Position numbers and translations under genes: made by a program. Source: CAXTPV01 sp965276715 (lineage in GTDB: Bacteria > Pseudomonadota > Alphaproteobacteria > Acetobacterales > Acetobacteraceae). From it: DNA of 64,000 bases. Within the stretch, counting starts at the first letter, position 1; the number at the start of each line of letters is the position of its first letter. The notes under the pieces are model-generated. The model saw only the letters and a list, made by a program, of their open reading frames with translations. It was not told the DNA's origin and made no database searches. Of this stretch, positions 43,194-51,523 are shown piece after piece. The DNA lies in assembly GCA_965276715.1 (NCBI GenBank), contig OZ255622.1, forward strand, positions 1,302,001 through 1,366,000. The letters run 5' to 3'.

Positions 43194-43225
43194 AGCAATA
43201 ACCGTTCCAGTTGACCAGTACGGTC
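43194..43225. promoter_or_regulatory. Upstream region of TonB receptor sharing words with the GntR-type promoter
   Basis: AGCAATAA at 43194-43201 matches eight bases of the 37949 palindrome arm. CAGTACGGTC at 43216-43225 is the complement of GACCGTACTG, found at 38037-38046 just before the regulator's ATG. Located 67-98 bp upstream of the receptor start. Suggests common control; unproven. Confidence 0.4.
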
Positions 43226-43888
43226 TCAGACGCCCAGCGTGTACGGGCCGCCGCGCTCCAGCGCCCGGCGGTAGGCCGGCCGCGCATGGATCGTCTCGAG
43301 GAACCGGGCGACACGCGGCCCGACAACCCCGCGCGATCCGGCCGCCTCGAGCGGAAAGCTCATCTGGATGTCGGCGATCGAGAACATGTCGCCCGCGAAC
43401 CAGGGACGGCTCGCGAGCTCGTTCTCGCAGAAGGCCAACTGCGTGGCGATGTTCGGGTCGAGGAAAAGCTTGCCCACCCGCCCCGCGATGGCGCGCGTCA
43501 CCGGCCGGGCGATCGCCGGCGTCGGCGGCGCCGACAGGCGCGCGAAAACCAGCTTCATCACCAGATAGGGCTGCAGCGAGCCCTCGGCGTAGTGCAGGAA
43601 GTAGGTGACGCGGTCGCGCGCCTCGGTTCCAGCCGGCGGCAGCAACGCGCCGTCGCCGTAGGTGCGCGCGAGATAGTCGAGGATTGCCCCGGATTCCGCG
43701 AGCGTCCGGCCGCCATCGACGATCACCGGCGACTTGCCGAGCGGATGCACCGCCTTGAGCGAGGCCGGCGCCAGCATCGTTTTTGGGTTGCGCGCGTAAC
43801 GTTTGACCTCGTATTCGCAGCCGAGCTCCTCGAGCGCCCACAGCACGCGCTGCGAGCGCGAATTCTCCAGATGGTGAACGACGATCAT
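43226..43888 (-). CDS. Glutathione S-transferase
   Basis: Protein of 220 residues: thioredoxin-like domain 1-80 ('HHLENSRSQRVLWALEELG', 'SPVIVDGGRTLAESGAILDY' with the glutathione-binding ESGAI) and an all-helical domain from about 90. The 'NSRSQR' start has Ser near residue 9-11 as likely catalytic. Detoxification role by conjugation is the default. ATG overlaps the ynfA stop by 4 nt; last gene of the kdsB-pheA-ynfA chain. Confidence 0.88.
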   Translation of the reverse strand: MIVVHHLENSRSQRVLWALEELGCEYEVKRYARNPKTMLAPASLKAVHPLGKSPVIVDGGRTLAESGAILDYLARTYGDGALLPPAGTEARDRVTYFLHYAEGSLQPYLVMKLVFARLSAPPTPAIARPVTRAIAGRVGKLFLDPNIATQLAFCENELASRPWFAGDMFSIADIQMSFPLEAAGSRGVVGPRVARFLETIHARPAYRRALERGGPYTLGV

Positions 43889-44217
43889 CCCTGCCCCCTG
43901 AGCGCCCCGAGCAGAATAACGGCGGTGCCCCCGAGGCATATCGCGGCACCGCCCAGGTCGAAACCGTCCGGCCTGCGCCCCTCGACCAGCATCAGCCAGA
44001 CGATCGAGGCGGTCACATACACCCCGCCGTAGGCGGCGTAGGTGCGGCCGGCCGCATTCGACGGCACCAGCGCGAGCAGCCAGGCGAAGGCCGCGAGGCA
44101 AGCCGCACCAGGCAGCAGCCACCAGGCGGTCGCACCCGACCGCCACCAGGCCCAGACCGAGAAACAGCCGGCGATCTCGGCCAGCGCCGCGCCGAGCATC
44201 AGCAGGCCGGCCTTCAT
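43885..44217 (-). CDS. ynfA: YnfA family (UPF0060) inner-membrane protein
   Basis: Protein of 110 residues with four hydrophobic helices. Marks: 'LAEIAGCFSVWAWWR', 'GRTYAAYGGVYVTASIVWLM', 'EGRRPDGFDLGGAAICLGG'. Related to small multidrug exporters. Its start lies at the end of a 14-bp tandem repeat; the TGA of a five-codon mini-ORF overlaps its ATG. Confidence 0.92.
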   Translation of the reverse strand: MKAGLLMLGAALAEIAGCFSVWAWWRSGATAWWLLPGAACLAAFAWLLALVPSNAAGRTYAAYGGVYVTASIVWLMLVEGRRPDGFDLGGAAICLGGTAVILLGALRGQG

Positions 44218-44260
44218 CGGGCCGTCTTCATCGGCCCGTCTTCATTGGCCCGGTCATCAT
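44214..44260 (-). other. Two tandem relay mini-ORFs linking pheA to ynfA
   Basis: After pheA the minus strand holds ATGA at 44260, opening a ten-residue ORF (MMTGPMKTGR) ending at 44228; its TGA overlaps an ATG at 44231 that opens a five-residue ORF (MKTAR) ending at 44214; its TGA overlaps the ynfA ATG at 44217. The unit is a near-repeat of 14 nt (CGATGAAGACGGCC-like) made from the ynfA start region itself. Each junction is a 4-nt ATGA overlap, so ribosomes could step from pheA to ynfA by re-initiation. Confidence 0.6.
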
Positions 44261-45099
44261 GGTGCCGGCCGGTCGCGAAACGGATCGCGCGCATAGGTGC
44301 CGAGGATCCGCAGTTCGGCGGCGAAGAAGCCGAGCTCCTCGAGCGCGCGCGCGAGCGCGGGGTCACGCGGATGGCCTTCGACGTCGGCCAGGAACCGCGT
44401 CGCGGTGAACGCGCCGTCGAGCATGTAGCTCTCCAGGCGTGTCATGTTGACGCCGTTGGTCGCGAACCCGCCGAGCGCCTTGTAGAGGGCGGCCGGCACG
44501 TTGCGCACCCGGAAGACGAACGTCGTCATCGGTGCGGCGTGCGTCCCCGTCGGCTCGACCGGCGCACGCGCCGCCACATAGAAGCGCGTGGTGTTGTGCC
44601 GCGCATCCTCGACATTGGCGCGGAGCACCGCGAGCCCGTGCAGGTCGGCGGCCAGCGCGCTCGCGATCGCCGCGTGCGACGGATCGTGCCAGCGCGCCAC
44701 CAGCTCGGCACTTCCGGCGGTGTCGGCCTCGATCACCGGCACCGCGCCGATTTCGCGGATCAGCGACCGGACCTGGCCGAGCGCCACCGAATGGCTATGC
44801 ACGTGGCTGATGTCCGACAAAAGGGTGCCGGGAACGCCGATCAGGCAATGCTCCACCCGCTGGAAATGCTCGGCGACAATGGACAGTCCCGAATCGGGAA
44901 GCAGGGCGTGGATGTCCGGCACGCGTCCGACCAGGCTGTTCTCGCAGGCCAGCATGCCGAGCGACGCGCGGCCGGCGCGCACCGCGTCGATCGCCGTCTC
45001 GAAGCTCTCGCACGGCAGCGTGGTCATTCCCGGAAAGCGCTCCCGGCAGGCGAGGTCGGAATAGGCACCCGGCCGTCCCTGGAAGGCGATCGTGATCAC
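44257..45099 (-). CDS. pheA: Prephenate dehydratase
   Basis: Protein of 280 residues turning prephenate into phenylpyruvate for phenylalanine synthesis. Catalytic domain: 'IAFQGRPGAYSDLACRERFP', 'ACENSLVGRVPDIHALL', 'VHSHSVALGQ', 'RHNTTRFYVAAR' (the TTRF motif). C-terminal ACT domain with 'FATNGVNMTRLESYM' (ESRP-like) for Phe feedback. GTG start overlaps kdsB stop (GTGA). No chorismate mutase domain. Confidence 0.95.
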   Translation of the reverse strand: MITIAFQGRPGAYSDLACRERFPGMTTLPCESFETAIDAVRAGRASLGMLACENSLVGRVPDIHALLPDSGLSIVAEHFQRVEHCLIGVPGTLLSDISHVHSHSVALGQVRSLIREIGAVPVIEADTAGSAELVARWHDPSHAAIASALAADLHGLAVLRANVEDARHNTTRFYVAARAPVEPTGTHAAPMTTFVFRVRNVPAALYKALGGFATNGVNMTRLESYMLDGAFTATRFLADVEGHPRDPALARALEELGFFAAELRILGTYARDPFRDRPAP

Positions 45100-45824
45100 G
45101 CGGCGAGCGCCCGCACGCGGTCGAGATCGTCCGCGGTGTCGACGCCGAACGGCGCGGTCTCGATCCGGGCGCAGCCGATCCGCATGCCGGCCTCGATCGC
45201 GCGCAACTGCTCGAGCCGCTCGCGCCGCTCGAGTCCGCTTTCGGGCAGTGCCACGAACCGGTCCAGTGCCGCGCGCCGGAACGCGTAGATCCCGACATGG
45301 TGCCAGAGCGGGCCATCGCCCCAGGGCACCGGCGCGCGCGAGAAAAAGGGCGCCATCGCGACCTCCCGCCCCTCGGCGAAAACGCAGGCTGCCTTGACGA
45401 TCGATGGCGAGCGCGCCTCGTCGTCCGAGACGATCGGCGCCACCAGTGTCGCGATGTCGCAGGCCGGATCGTCGAGCGGCGCCAGCACGCGCGCGATGTC
45501 GGCGCCCGCGATCGTCGGCAGGTCGCCCTGCAGGTTGATCACCACGTCGAAGCGTCTCGCGGGATCGAACGCCACGCACGCCGCATGCACACGGTCCGAG
45601 CCCGACACGAGCGCGGGGTCGGTCAGCACCGCGATCCCGCCATCGGCCTCGACGGCGTCCGCGATCTCGCGCTCGGCGCACGCCACCAGCACCGGGCCGA
45701 TGCAAGCCGCGACCGCGCGGTCGCGCACATGCAGCACCATCGCCCGGCCGCCGATCGGCGCCAGCGGCTTGCCCGGCAGGCGCACCGAGCCCATGCGGGC
45801 CGGGATGACGATGATGGCGCTCAT
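45096..45824 (-). CDS. kdsB: 3-deoxy-manno-octulosonate cytidylyltransferase
   Basis: Protein of 242 residues activating Kdo with CTP for lipopolysaccharide inner core. 'IIVIPARMGSVRLPGKPLA' is the nucleotide-binding start, with 'GSDRVHAAC' (substrate), 'VVINLQGDLPTI' and 'HVGIYAFRRAALDRF'. Forms a transcription unit with pheA downstream, a common alphaproteobacterial pairing. The promoter would be in the 106-bp gap before the divergent cytochrome c gene. Confidence 0.95.
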   Translation of the reverse strand: MSAIIVIPARMGSVRLPGKPLAPIGGRAMVLHVRDRAVAACIGPVLVACAEREIADAVEADGGIAVLTDPALVSGSDRVHAACVAFDPARRFDVVINLQGDLPTIAGADIARVLAPLDDPACDIATLVAPIVSDDEARSPSIVKAACVFAEGREVAMAPFFSRAPVPWGDGPLWHHVGIYAFRRAALDRFVALPESGLERRERLEQLRAIEAGMRIGCARIETAPFGVDTADDLDRVRALAA

Positions 45825-45930
45825 GGCTGGTCCCGCGGCTGGCGTGCGCCGGGTTGAAGGCCCCGGACGCGTTCTCTAATAGGTCACGCACGCTCTATAG
45901 TTTGCAGGAGCCTGGGGGTCACGCGCGCGG

Positions 45931-46998
45931 ATGGACAGTATCGAGGTCAACAAGATCCTCGCCGGCGTGCTCGCGGCGGGAACCGCCTTCGGCCTCGCCG
46001 GCCTGATCGGCGGCAAGCTGGTGACCTCCGACCGTCCAGAGAAGCTCGCGATCGTCATCCATGGGCCGGTCAGCGCCACCGCGCCCGACACCGGGCCGGC
46101 CGTCGTGCCGATCGCGGCCCTGCTGGCGAAGGCGGATCCGTCCGCCGGGCAGGCCGATGCACAGAAGCTGTGCGGCGCCTGCCACACCCTCAACCCGGGC
46201 GGCGGCAACATGGTCGGGCCCAACCTCTATGGCGTGATCGGCGACCCGATCGCGCAGAAGGCGGGCTACGAGTTCTCGTCCGCGCTGAAGGGCAAGAAGG
46301 GCCCGTGGACGTTCGATGCGATGAACGACTGGCTGACCGACCCGAAATCCTATGCCCCCGGGACCAAGATGGCGTTCGCCGGCATTACCAGCGACCGCCA
46401 GCGGGCCGACGTGATCGACTATCTGCGCACCGATGCCGCCAAGCCCGAGCCCCTGCCGCCGGTGCCGAAGGCGGCGCCCGGGGCCGGCGCACAGGCTGCC
46501 GGCGGTCCGGGCATGGACAGCACCACGCCGGCCGGACACTCGTTCACCGATCTGGTCGCCAAGGCCGATGCAAGCGGCGGCCAGGCCGACGCGCAGAAAT
46601 ACTGCGGCGCCTGCCACTCCTTCACCAAGGGCGGGACCAACATGGTCGGCCCCAACCTCTATGGCGTGGTCGGCCAGCATATCGCCGACAAGCCGAGCTA
46701 CAGCTTCTCCGGCGCGCTGAAGGCCAAGGCGAGCGAGGCGTGGGGCTACGACAATCTCGACGTCTGGCTGCGCGACCCGAAGGAGTTCGCCGCCGGCAGC
46801 AAGATGGCGTTCGCCGGCATCGCGAGCACCAAGCAACGCGCGGCGGTGGTGGCCTACCTGCGAACGCTGTCGGACAGCCCGCTGCCGTTGCCGGCGGCCA
46901 AGTCGGCGCCCGCTGCCAAGGCGAGCAGCGTGGGCCAGCAGCCACCGGGCGCGGCTCCCACGAGTTCGGCCCGCAGCGCGCCGCCCGCCGGCAAGTAG
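45931..46998 (+). CDS. Membrane-anchored di-haem cytochrome c (tandem cytochrome c2-like domains)
   Basis: Protein of 355 residues. N-terminal hydrophobic anchor ('ILAGVLAAGTAFGLAGLIGG'). Two class I cytochrome domains in tandem: haem 1 'CGACHT' with Cys near 81, Met ligand in 'GTKMAFAGI'; haem 2 'CGACHS' near 225, Met in 'GSKMAFAGI'. The domains are clear duplicates. Pro/Ala linkers separate them and form the C-terminus. CycM-like single-domain proteins shuttle electrons from bc1 to oxidase; the doubled form is less usual. Followed 5 bp later by the phosphatase gene. Confidence 0.9.
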   Translation: MDSIEVNKILAGVLAAGTAFGLAGLIGGKLVTSDRPEKLAIVIHGPVSATAPDTGPAVVPIAALLAKADPSAGQADAQKLCGACHTLNPGGGNMVGPNLYGVIGDPIAQKAGYEFSSALKGKKGPWTFDAMNDWLTDPKSYAPGTKMAFAGITSDRQRADVIDYLRTDAAKPEPLPPVPKAAPGAGAQAAGGPGMDSTTPAGHSFTDLVAKADASGGQADAQKYCGACHSFTKGGTNMVGPNLYGVVGQHIADKPSYSFSGALKAKASEAWGYDNLDVWLRDPKEFAAGSKMAFAGIASTKQRAAVVAYLRTLSDSPLPLPAAKSAPAAKASSVGQQPPGAAPTSSARSAPPAGK

Positions 46999-47003
46999 GA
47001 TCC

Positions 47004-47822
47004 ATGTCGGACGGCGCCCGGCTGATCGCGACCGCCGAGATGGCGGCGGATCGGGCGGGCGAGATCATCCGGCCCTGGTTCCGGGCTGCGTCGCTCGATG
47101 CCGAGAGCAAGGACGACCAGTCTCCCGTCACCATCGCCGACCGCGACGCGGAGCGCGCGATCCGCGTCACCATCGCGGCGCGCGAGCCTGGCCACCAGGT
47201 CGTGGGCGAGGAATTCGGCTCCGGCGGATCGCCGGGCCGCTATTGCTGGCTGATCGATCCGATCGACGGCACGCGCGCCTTCATCACCGGCCGTCCGACC
47301 TTCGGCACGCTGATCGCCCTGCTCGAGGACGGGGTCCCGCTGCTCGGCCTGATCGACCAGCCGGTCACCGGCGAGCGCTGGATCGGGTTTCGCGGCGAAG
47401 CGACGCGTTTCCGCGGGCCGCTCGGCGGCCGGCCCGGCACCAGGCGCTGCCGGGACATCGGGCGCGCCGAACTCGCCGCGACCTCGCCCGCCATGTTCGG
47501 ACCAGAGGCACGAACGGGGTTCGACCATCTGGCTGCCGCGGCGCTGCGCACGAGTTGGGGCGGCGATTGCTACGCCTATGGCCTGCTCGCCCTGGGCCAG
47601 ATCGATCTCGTCGTCGAGGCGTCGATGAAGCCTTGGGACTGGGCGGCCCTCGTTCCCGTCGTGGAAGGTGCCGGAGGCGTCATCACCGACTGGGCCGGGC
47701 GGCCGCTCGACAGCGACGGGGCCGGGGAAATCCTCGCGGCCGGAGATCCCGCCCTGCTCGAACCGGCGATCCGGCTTCTGGCCGGCGGTCGAGCACGAAA
47801 AAGTTACGTTGCTGGAACGTAG
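47004..47822 (+). CDS. Inositol monophosphatase-family phosphatase (HisN/SuhB-like)
   Basis: Protein of 272 residues. Metal sites: 'VVGEEFG' Glu, 'WLIDPIDGTRAFITGRPTFG' (DPIDGT) and 'KPWDWAALVPVVEGAGG'. The 'AFITGRPTFGTLIAL' region is typical of histidinol-phosphatase HisN members. Could dephosphorylate histidinol-phosphate or inositol-1-phosphate; context does not decide. ATG 47004; overlapping run-on reading through the cytochrome gene is rejected. Confidence 0.85.
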   Translation: MSDGARLIATAEMAADRAGEIIRPWFRAASLDAESKDDQSPVTIADRDAERAIRVTIAAREPGHQVVGEEFGSGGSPGRYCWLIDPIDGTRAFITGRPTFGTLIALLEDGVPLLGLIDQPVTGERWIGFRGEATRFRGPLGGRPGTRRCRDIGRAELAATSPAMFGPEARTGFDHLAAAALRTSWGGDCYAYGLLALGQIDLVVEASMKPWDWAALVPVVEGAGGVITDWAGRPLDSDGAGEILAAGDPALLEPAIRLLAGGRARKSYVAGT

Positions 47823-47853
47823 AACCGCCATGACGAAACTGTTACGCTGAGGA

Positions 47854-50289
47854 TTGCGACTGGTGCAGACGCACGGGTCAAGTGGGCGAGATTTCAGCCG
47901 CGTGAGTGGATCATGGGTGGGCGACGCCGGTCGCGGGCCGGCACGGTCGAAAGGCGCTGGCGCCCTGCGTGACCTGCTCATCGCGCATTGGGAGCAGCTC
48001 GACCTGTCGGACGCGTCGGAACGCGTCGTTGCCGAAGTCGCCTTCGAGCAGGCCAGCTCCGTCGCGCGCCTCTTCTCGCTGTTGGCGCTGACCGGCATCA
48101 CCACGCTGCTGGTGCTCACCTTCGGCCTGCGCCACGAGCCCACGTCGGTATCGATCGACGCCTTCGGGATCGCCATCGTCGCCGTCTATGGCCTCATTCT
48201 CTACCGCATCCACCAATGGTCCAAGCTCGAGGATCGGCGGCGAGCCGCCTCCGGGTTTCTCGACAACCTGACGCTCCTGGCAAGCGTGCTGGGGGTCGCC
48301 TGGGCTTCGCTTTCGACGATCGTCGTGGTGTCGGCGACCCACACCGGGCGCGATCTGCTCTTCGGCATCGACATCGGCGTGCTCAGCTCGTCGCTTCTGC
48401 TCATGCCGCGCAGGGTCGCGCTCGCCTGCTGGATCCCCGCCATGATCGGCGGCACGTTTGCCGCCTGGCGCGTGAATGCGCAATTCGCGCCGCTGACGGC
48501 GCTGGCTTTCGTCAGCTATGGCATCCTGATCGGCTCGGCGATGCTGTTCACCAACCGCAATCTCGTCTTGCAGACCGTCTCGCGGATGCGCGTGGAGGAG
48601 CAGGGCGAGGTGATCGGTCTCCTGCTGCGCGACTTCGAGGAGAATGCGAGCGACTGGCTGTGGGAGACCGATCGCCTGCTTCGCCTGACGCATGTCTCGC
48701 CGCGGCTGGCACGGGTGACCGGCAAGCCGGCCGACATGCTGCTCGGGATCTCGCTGCGCAGCCTGATCTTCAGCCTCGCCTCGACCAGGACCGATGACGA
48801 GGGCACCCAGACCATCATCCGCAGCCTCGACCGGCGTGCGCCGATCTACAATGGCGAACTCAATGTCCGCATCGCCGGCCAGGAGCGCTTCTGGAACATG
48901 GTGTGCGAGCCGGTCATCGATGCGGGCGGGGAATTCCAGGGCTATCGCGGCATCGGATCGGACATCACCAACGCGAAACGGTCGCAGCGCGAGATCGCCT
49001 TCCTCGCCCGGCATGATGTCCTGACCGGCCTGCCCAACCGACGGCTGTTCGGCGAGCTCCTTCACGCCGCGTGCCAGGCGGCCGGCACCCGGCCGGTGAC
49101 CCTGCTCTGCGTCGATCTGGACCGGTTCAAGGACATCAACGACCGTTTCGGCCATCCGGGCGGCGACGCGCTGCTGGTGGTCGTGGCACAGCGGCTGCGT
49201 GATTCGGTGCGCCACGACGACGTCGTGGCACGGCTCGGCGGCGATGAGTTCGCCGTCATCCTGCAGACCGCCGACATCCGCGAGGCCAGATCGGTCATCC
49301 AGCGCATCCTGGACGCCGTCTCGATGCCGCTTCACGTCCAGGGCGCGCGCGTGGAGATCGCAGCCAGCATCGGCGCCGCGCGCGCGCCGGAGGACGCCGG
49401 CACCGCCACGCTGCTGCTGCACGACGCCGATCTGGCGCTCTATCGGGCGAAGAACGCCGGGCGCGGCGCCGCGCGCTTCTTCACCCGGGAAATGGCCGAC
49501 GAGCGCGCCGACGCGCGGGCGATCGAAGCCGATCTGCGCCAGGCGATCGCCGCGGGCGAGCTGTTTCTCGAGTACCAGCCGATCGTCAGCCTGCCCGGCG
49601 GCGAATTGCGTGGCGCGGAAGCGCTGGTGCGCTGGGCGCACCCGGCGCGCGGCCGCCTGGCTCCGGACCGCTTCATCGGCATCGCCGAGCAGACCGGCAT
49701 CATCACCGATCTCGGCGCCTGGGTGATGCGCACCGCGACCCGATCCGCGTCGCACTGGGCGCGGCCGCTGCGCATTGCGGTCAACGTCTCGGCGGTCCAG
49801 TTGCGCGACCGTAATCTCGCCGCCGTCGTCGGCGACGCGCTCTCCGAGAGCGGGCTGCAGCCCGATCGGCTCGAGGTCGAGATCACCGAGACCGCGCTGC
49901 TGTCCTCGGCCTCCACCATCAAGGACGTCTTCACCGCATTCCGGGAGCGCGGCATTCGCATCGCACTCGACGATTTCGGGCTCGGCTACTCGTCATTGAG
50001 CCATGTCTGCTCGTTCCCCTTCAACAAGATCAAGATCGCGCAGGATTTCGTCGCCGACATCGAGAATCGCGCCGACAAGCAGGCGGTGGTGCGCGCCATT
50101 GCCGACCTTGGCCAGCGGCTCGGCCTGACGACGACGGCCGAAGGGGTGGAGACGCACGTGCAGCTCGCGATGCTGCGCGAATTCGGCTGCACCGAGGCGC
50201 AGGGCTTCCTTCTCGGCCGCCCGATGAGCGAGGACGCGTTCCGCAGGCTCGTGCTCGAGAACGGCGTCGTCGACGGCCGCGTCGTCTGA
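47854..50289 (+). CDS. Membrane GGDEF-EAL cyclic-di-GMP protein with PAS domain
   Basis: Protein of up to 811 residues. Residues about 70-230 contain five or six hydrophobic helices; about 260-370 is a PAS-like sensor; GGDEF domain around 395-545 with intact 'RLGGDEFAVIL'; EAL domain around 560-805 with 'EALVRW', 'EITETALL' and 'LDDFGLGYSSL', apparently complete. Both diguanylate cyclase and phosphodiesterase sites look intact. Start uncertain: TTG 47854, or GTG at 47863 or 47902. Monocistronic. Confidence 0.92.
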   Translation: MRLVQTHGSSGRDFSRVSGSWVGDAGRGPARSKGAGALRDLLIAHWEQLDLSDASERVVAEVAFEQASSVARLFSLLALTGITTLLVLTFGLRHEPTSVSIDAFGIAIVAVYGLILYRIHQWSKLEDRRRAASGFLDNLTLLASVLGVAWASLSTIVVVSATHTGRDLLFGIDIGVLSSSLLLMPRRVALACWIPAMIGGTFAAWRVNAQFAPLTALAFVSYGILIGSAMLFTNRNLVLQTVSRMRVEEQGEVIGLLLRDFEENASDWLWETDRLLRLTHVSPRLARVTGKPADMLLGISLRSLIFSLASTRTDDEGTQTIIRSLDRRAPIYNGELNVRIAGQERFWNMVCEPVIDAGGEFQGYRGIGSDITNAKRSQREIAFLARHDVLTGLPNRRLFGELLHAACQAAGTRPVTLLCVDLDRFKDINDRFGHPGGDALLVVVAQRLRDSVRHDDVVARLGGDEFAVILQTADIREARSVIQRILDAVSMPLHVQGARVEIAASIGAARAPEDAGTATLLLHDADLALYRAKNAGRGAARFFTREMADERADARAIEADLRQAIAAGELFLEYQPIVSLPGGELRGAEALVRWAHPARGRLAPDRFIGIAEQTGIITDLGAWVMRTATRSASHWARPLRIAVNVSAVQLRDRNLAAVVGDALSESGLQPDRLEVEITETALLSSASTIKDVFTAFRERGIRIALDDFGLGYSSLSHVCSFPFNKIKIAQDFVADIENRADKQAVVRAIADLGQRLGLTTTAEGVETHVQLAMLREFGCTEAQGFLLGRPMSEDAFRRLVLENGVVDGRVV

Positions 50290-50345
50290 CTTCGCGGACA
50301 ACCGGCCGCCCGGCGGGACGTTCCACAGCGTGGCCGGTTGGCGGG

Positions 50346-51479
50346 ATGGATCACATCATGACATCGAAGATCGAAGAGACGGCCAGACCGGGAACCTGGA
50401 CAAGACGCGGCGAGACGCAGATGTCCTCTCCGCAGCGAAGCACGAGCATCATCGCGGCCCTGTTGCTCCTGCTGGCCGGGATTTTCACCCTCCGTGACTT
50501 TCTCCCAGCCCTGGTCTGGGCGGTCATATTCGCCATCGGCGTCTGGCCGATGTTCAACCGGCTGGCCGGCCGCTGGCCACAGCATCGACGCGGACTTCTG
50601 CCTGCCGCGGTGATCCTCCTCGTCCTCCTCGTCTTTGTCATTCCACTCGCGATGATCGCCGTGCCGCTCGCCGAGGACGCTCATGCCGCGACGTCCTGGG
50701 TCGAACAGGCCCGTCAGTCCGGCATACCGGCACCGCATTTCCTGAGCGGATTGCCTGGAGGGTCGGGGCTCGCGCAGCTCTGGCAGCGGGAACTCGGGCA
50801 GCCTGGTCAGGTCTCCGCACTGGCCGGACATGCCGTCAAAGGGGGCTTGGCGAACGCCGGCCGGGAAGTAGGCCGGGAGGCCGTGCACCGGATCGTGCTG
50901 CTCGGCTTCATGCTGCTCGCACTGTTCTTTCTGCTCCGCGACGCCGAGACGGTCTCCGAGCAGATGCGGGTCGCGAGCCGGCGTGCATTCGGGCCGGCAG
51001 GGGAGGACATCGGTCACCAGATGATCCGGTCGATCCATGGCACGGTGGACGGCCTGGTGCTGGTCGGCCTTGGCGAAGGCGTCGTGCTCGGGATCGCCTA
51101 TCTTGTCGCGGGCGTGCCGCATCCCGCCCTGTTCGGTCTGTTCACCGCCCTGTTCGCCATGGTGCCCTTCGGCGCCGCGATCGCGTTCTGCGTGGCCGCC
51201 GCCATCCTGGCCGCGACGGGCAAGGTGATCGCCGCCGTGATCATCGTGGTCGCGGGCTTCGTGGTGACGTTCGTGGCCGACCATTTCCTCCGGCCGGTTC
51301 TGATCGGTGGCGCAACCAAGCTGCCCTTCATCTGGGTGCTGCTCGGCATCCTCGGAGGCGTCGAGGCATGGGGTCTGGTCGGACTTTTCGTCGGCCCCGC
51401 CATCATGGCGGCCCTGATCCTGCTCTGGCGCGAATGGGTCGGCTCGCAGCGCGGCCCGCTGAACCCGAGCGCCGGCTGA
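50346..51479 (+). CDS. AI-2E family transporter
   Basis: Protein of up to 377 residues with about eight hydrophobic helices, the AI-2E/PerM arrangement: an N-terminal pair, an extended periplasmic loop, then 'ALFFLLRDAETVSEQMR' and 'LFTALFAMVPFGAAIAF', ending 'PFIWVLLGILGGVEAWG'-type sequence and 'GLFVGPAIMAALI'. Members include AI-2 exporters and Na+/H+ antiporters; substrate unknown. The true start may be the ATG at 50421. Confidence 0.88.
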   Translation: MDHIMTSKIEETARPGTWTRRGETQMSSPQRSTSIIAALLLLLAGIFTLRDFLPALVWAVIFAIGVWPMFNRLAGRWPQHRRGLLPAAVILLVLLVFVIPLAMIAVPLAEDAHAATSWVEQARQSGIPAPHFLSGLPGGSGLAQLWQRELGQPGQVSALAGHAVKGGLANAGREVGREAVHRIVLLGFMLLALFFLLRDAETVSEQMRVASRRAFGPAGEDIGHQMIRSIHGTVDGLVLVGLGEGVVLGIAYLVAGVPHPALFGLFTALFAMVPFGAAIAFCVAAAILAATGKVIAAVIIVVAGFVVTFVADHFLRPVLIGGATKLPFIWVLLGILGGVEAWGLVGLFVGPAIMAALILLWREWVGSQRGPLNPSAG

Positions 51480-51523
51480 TCGGCGCAGGATCAGGCGATC
51501 GCGCCGCCCTCCCGACTTTCATT

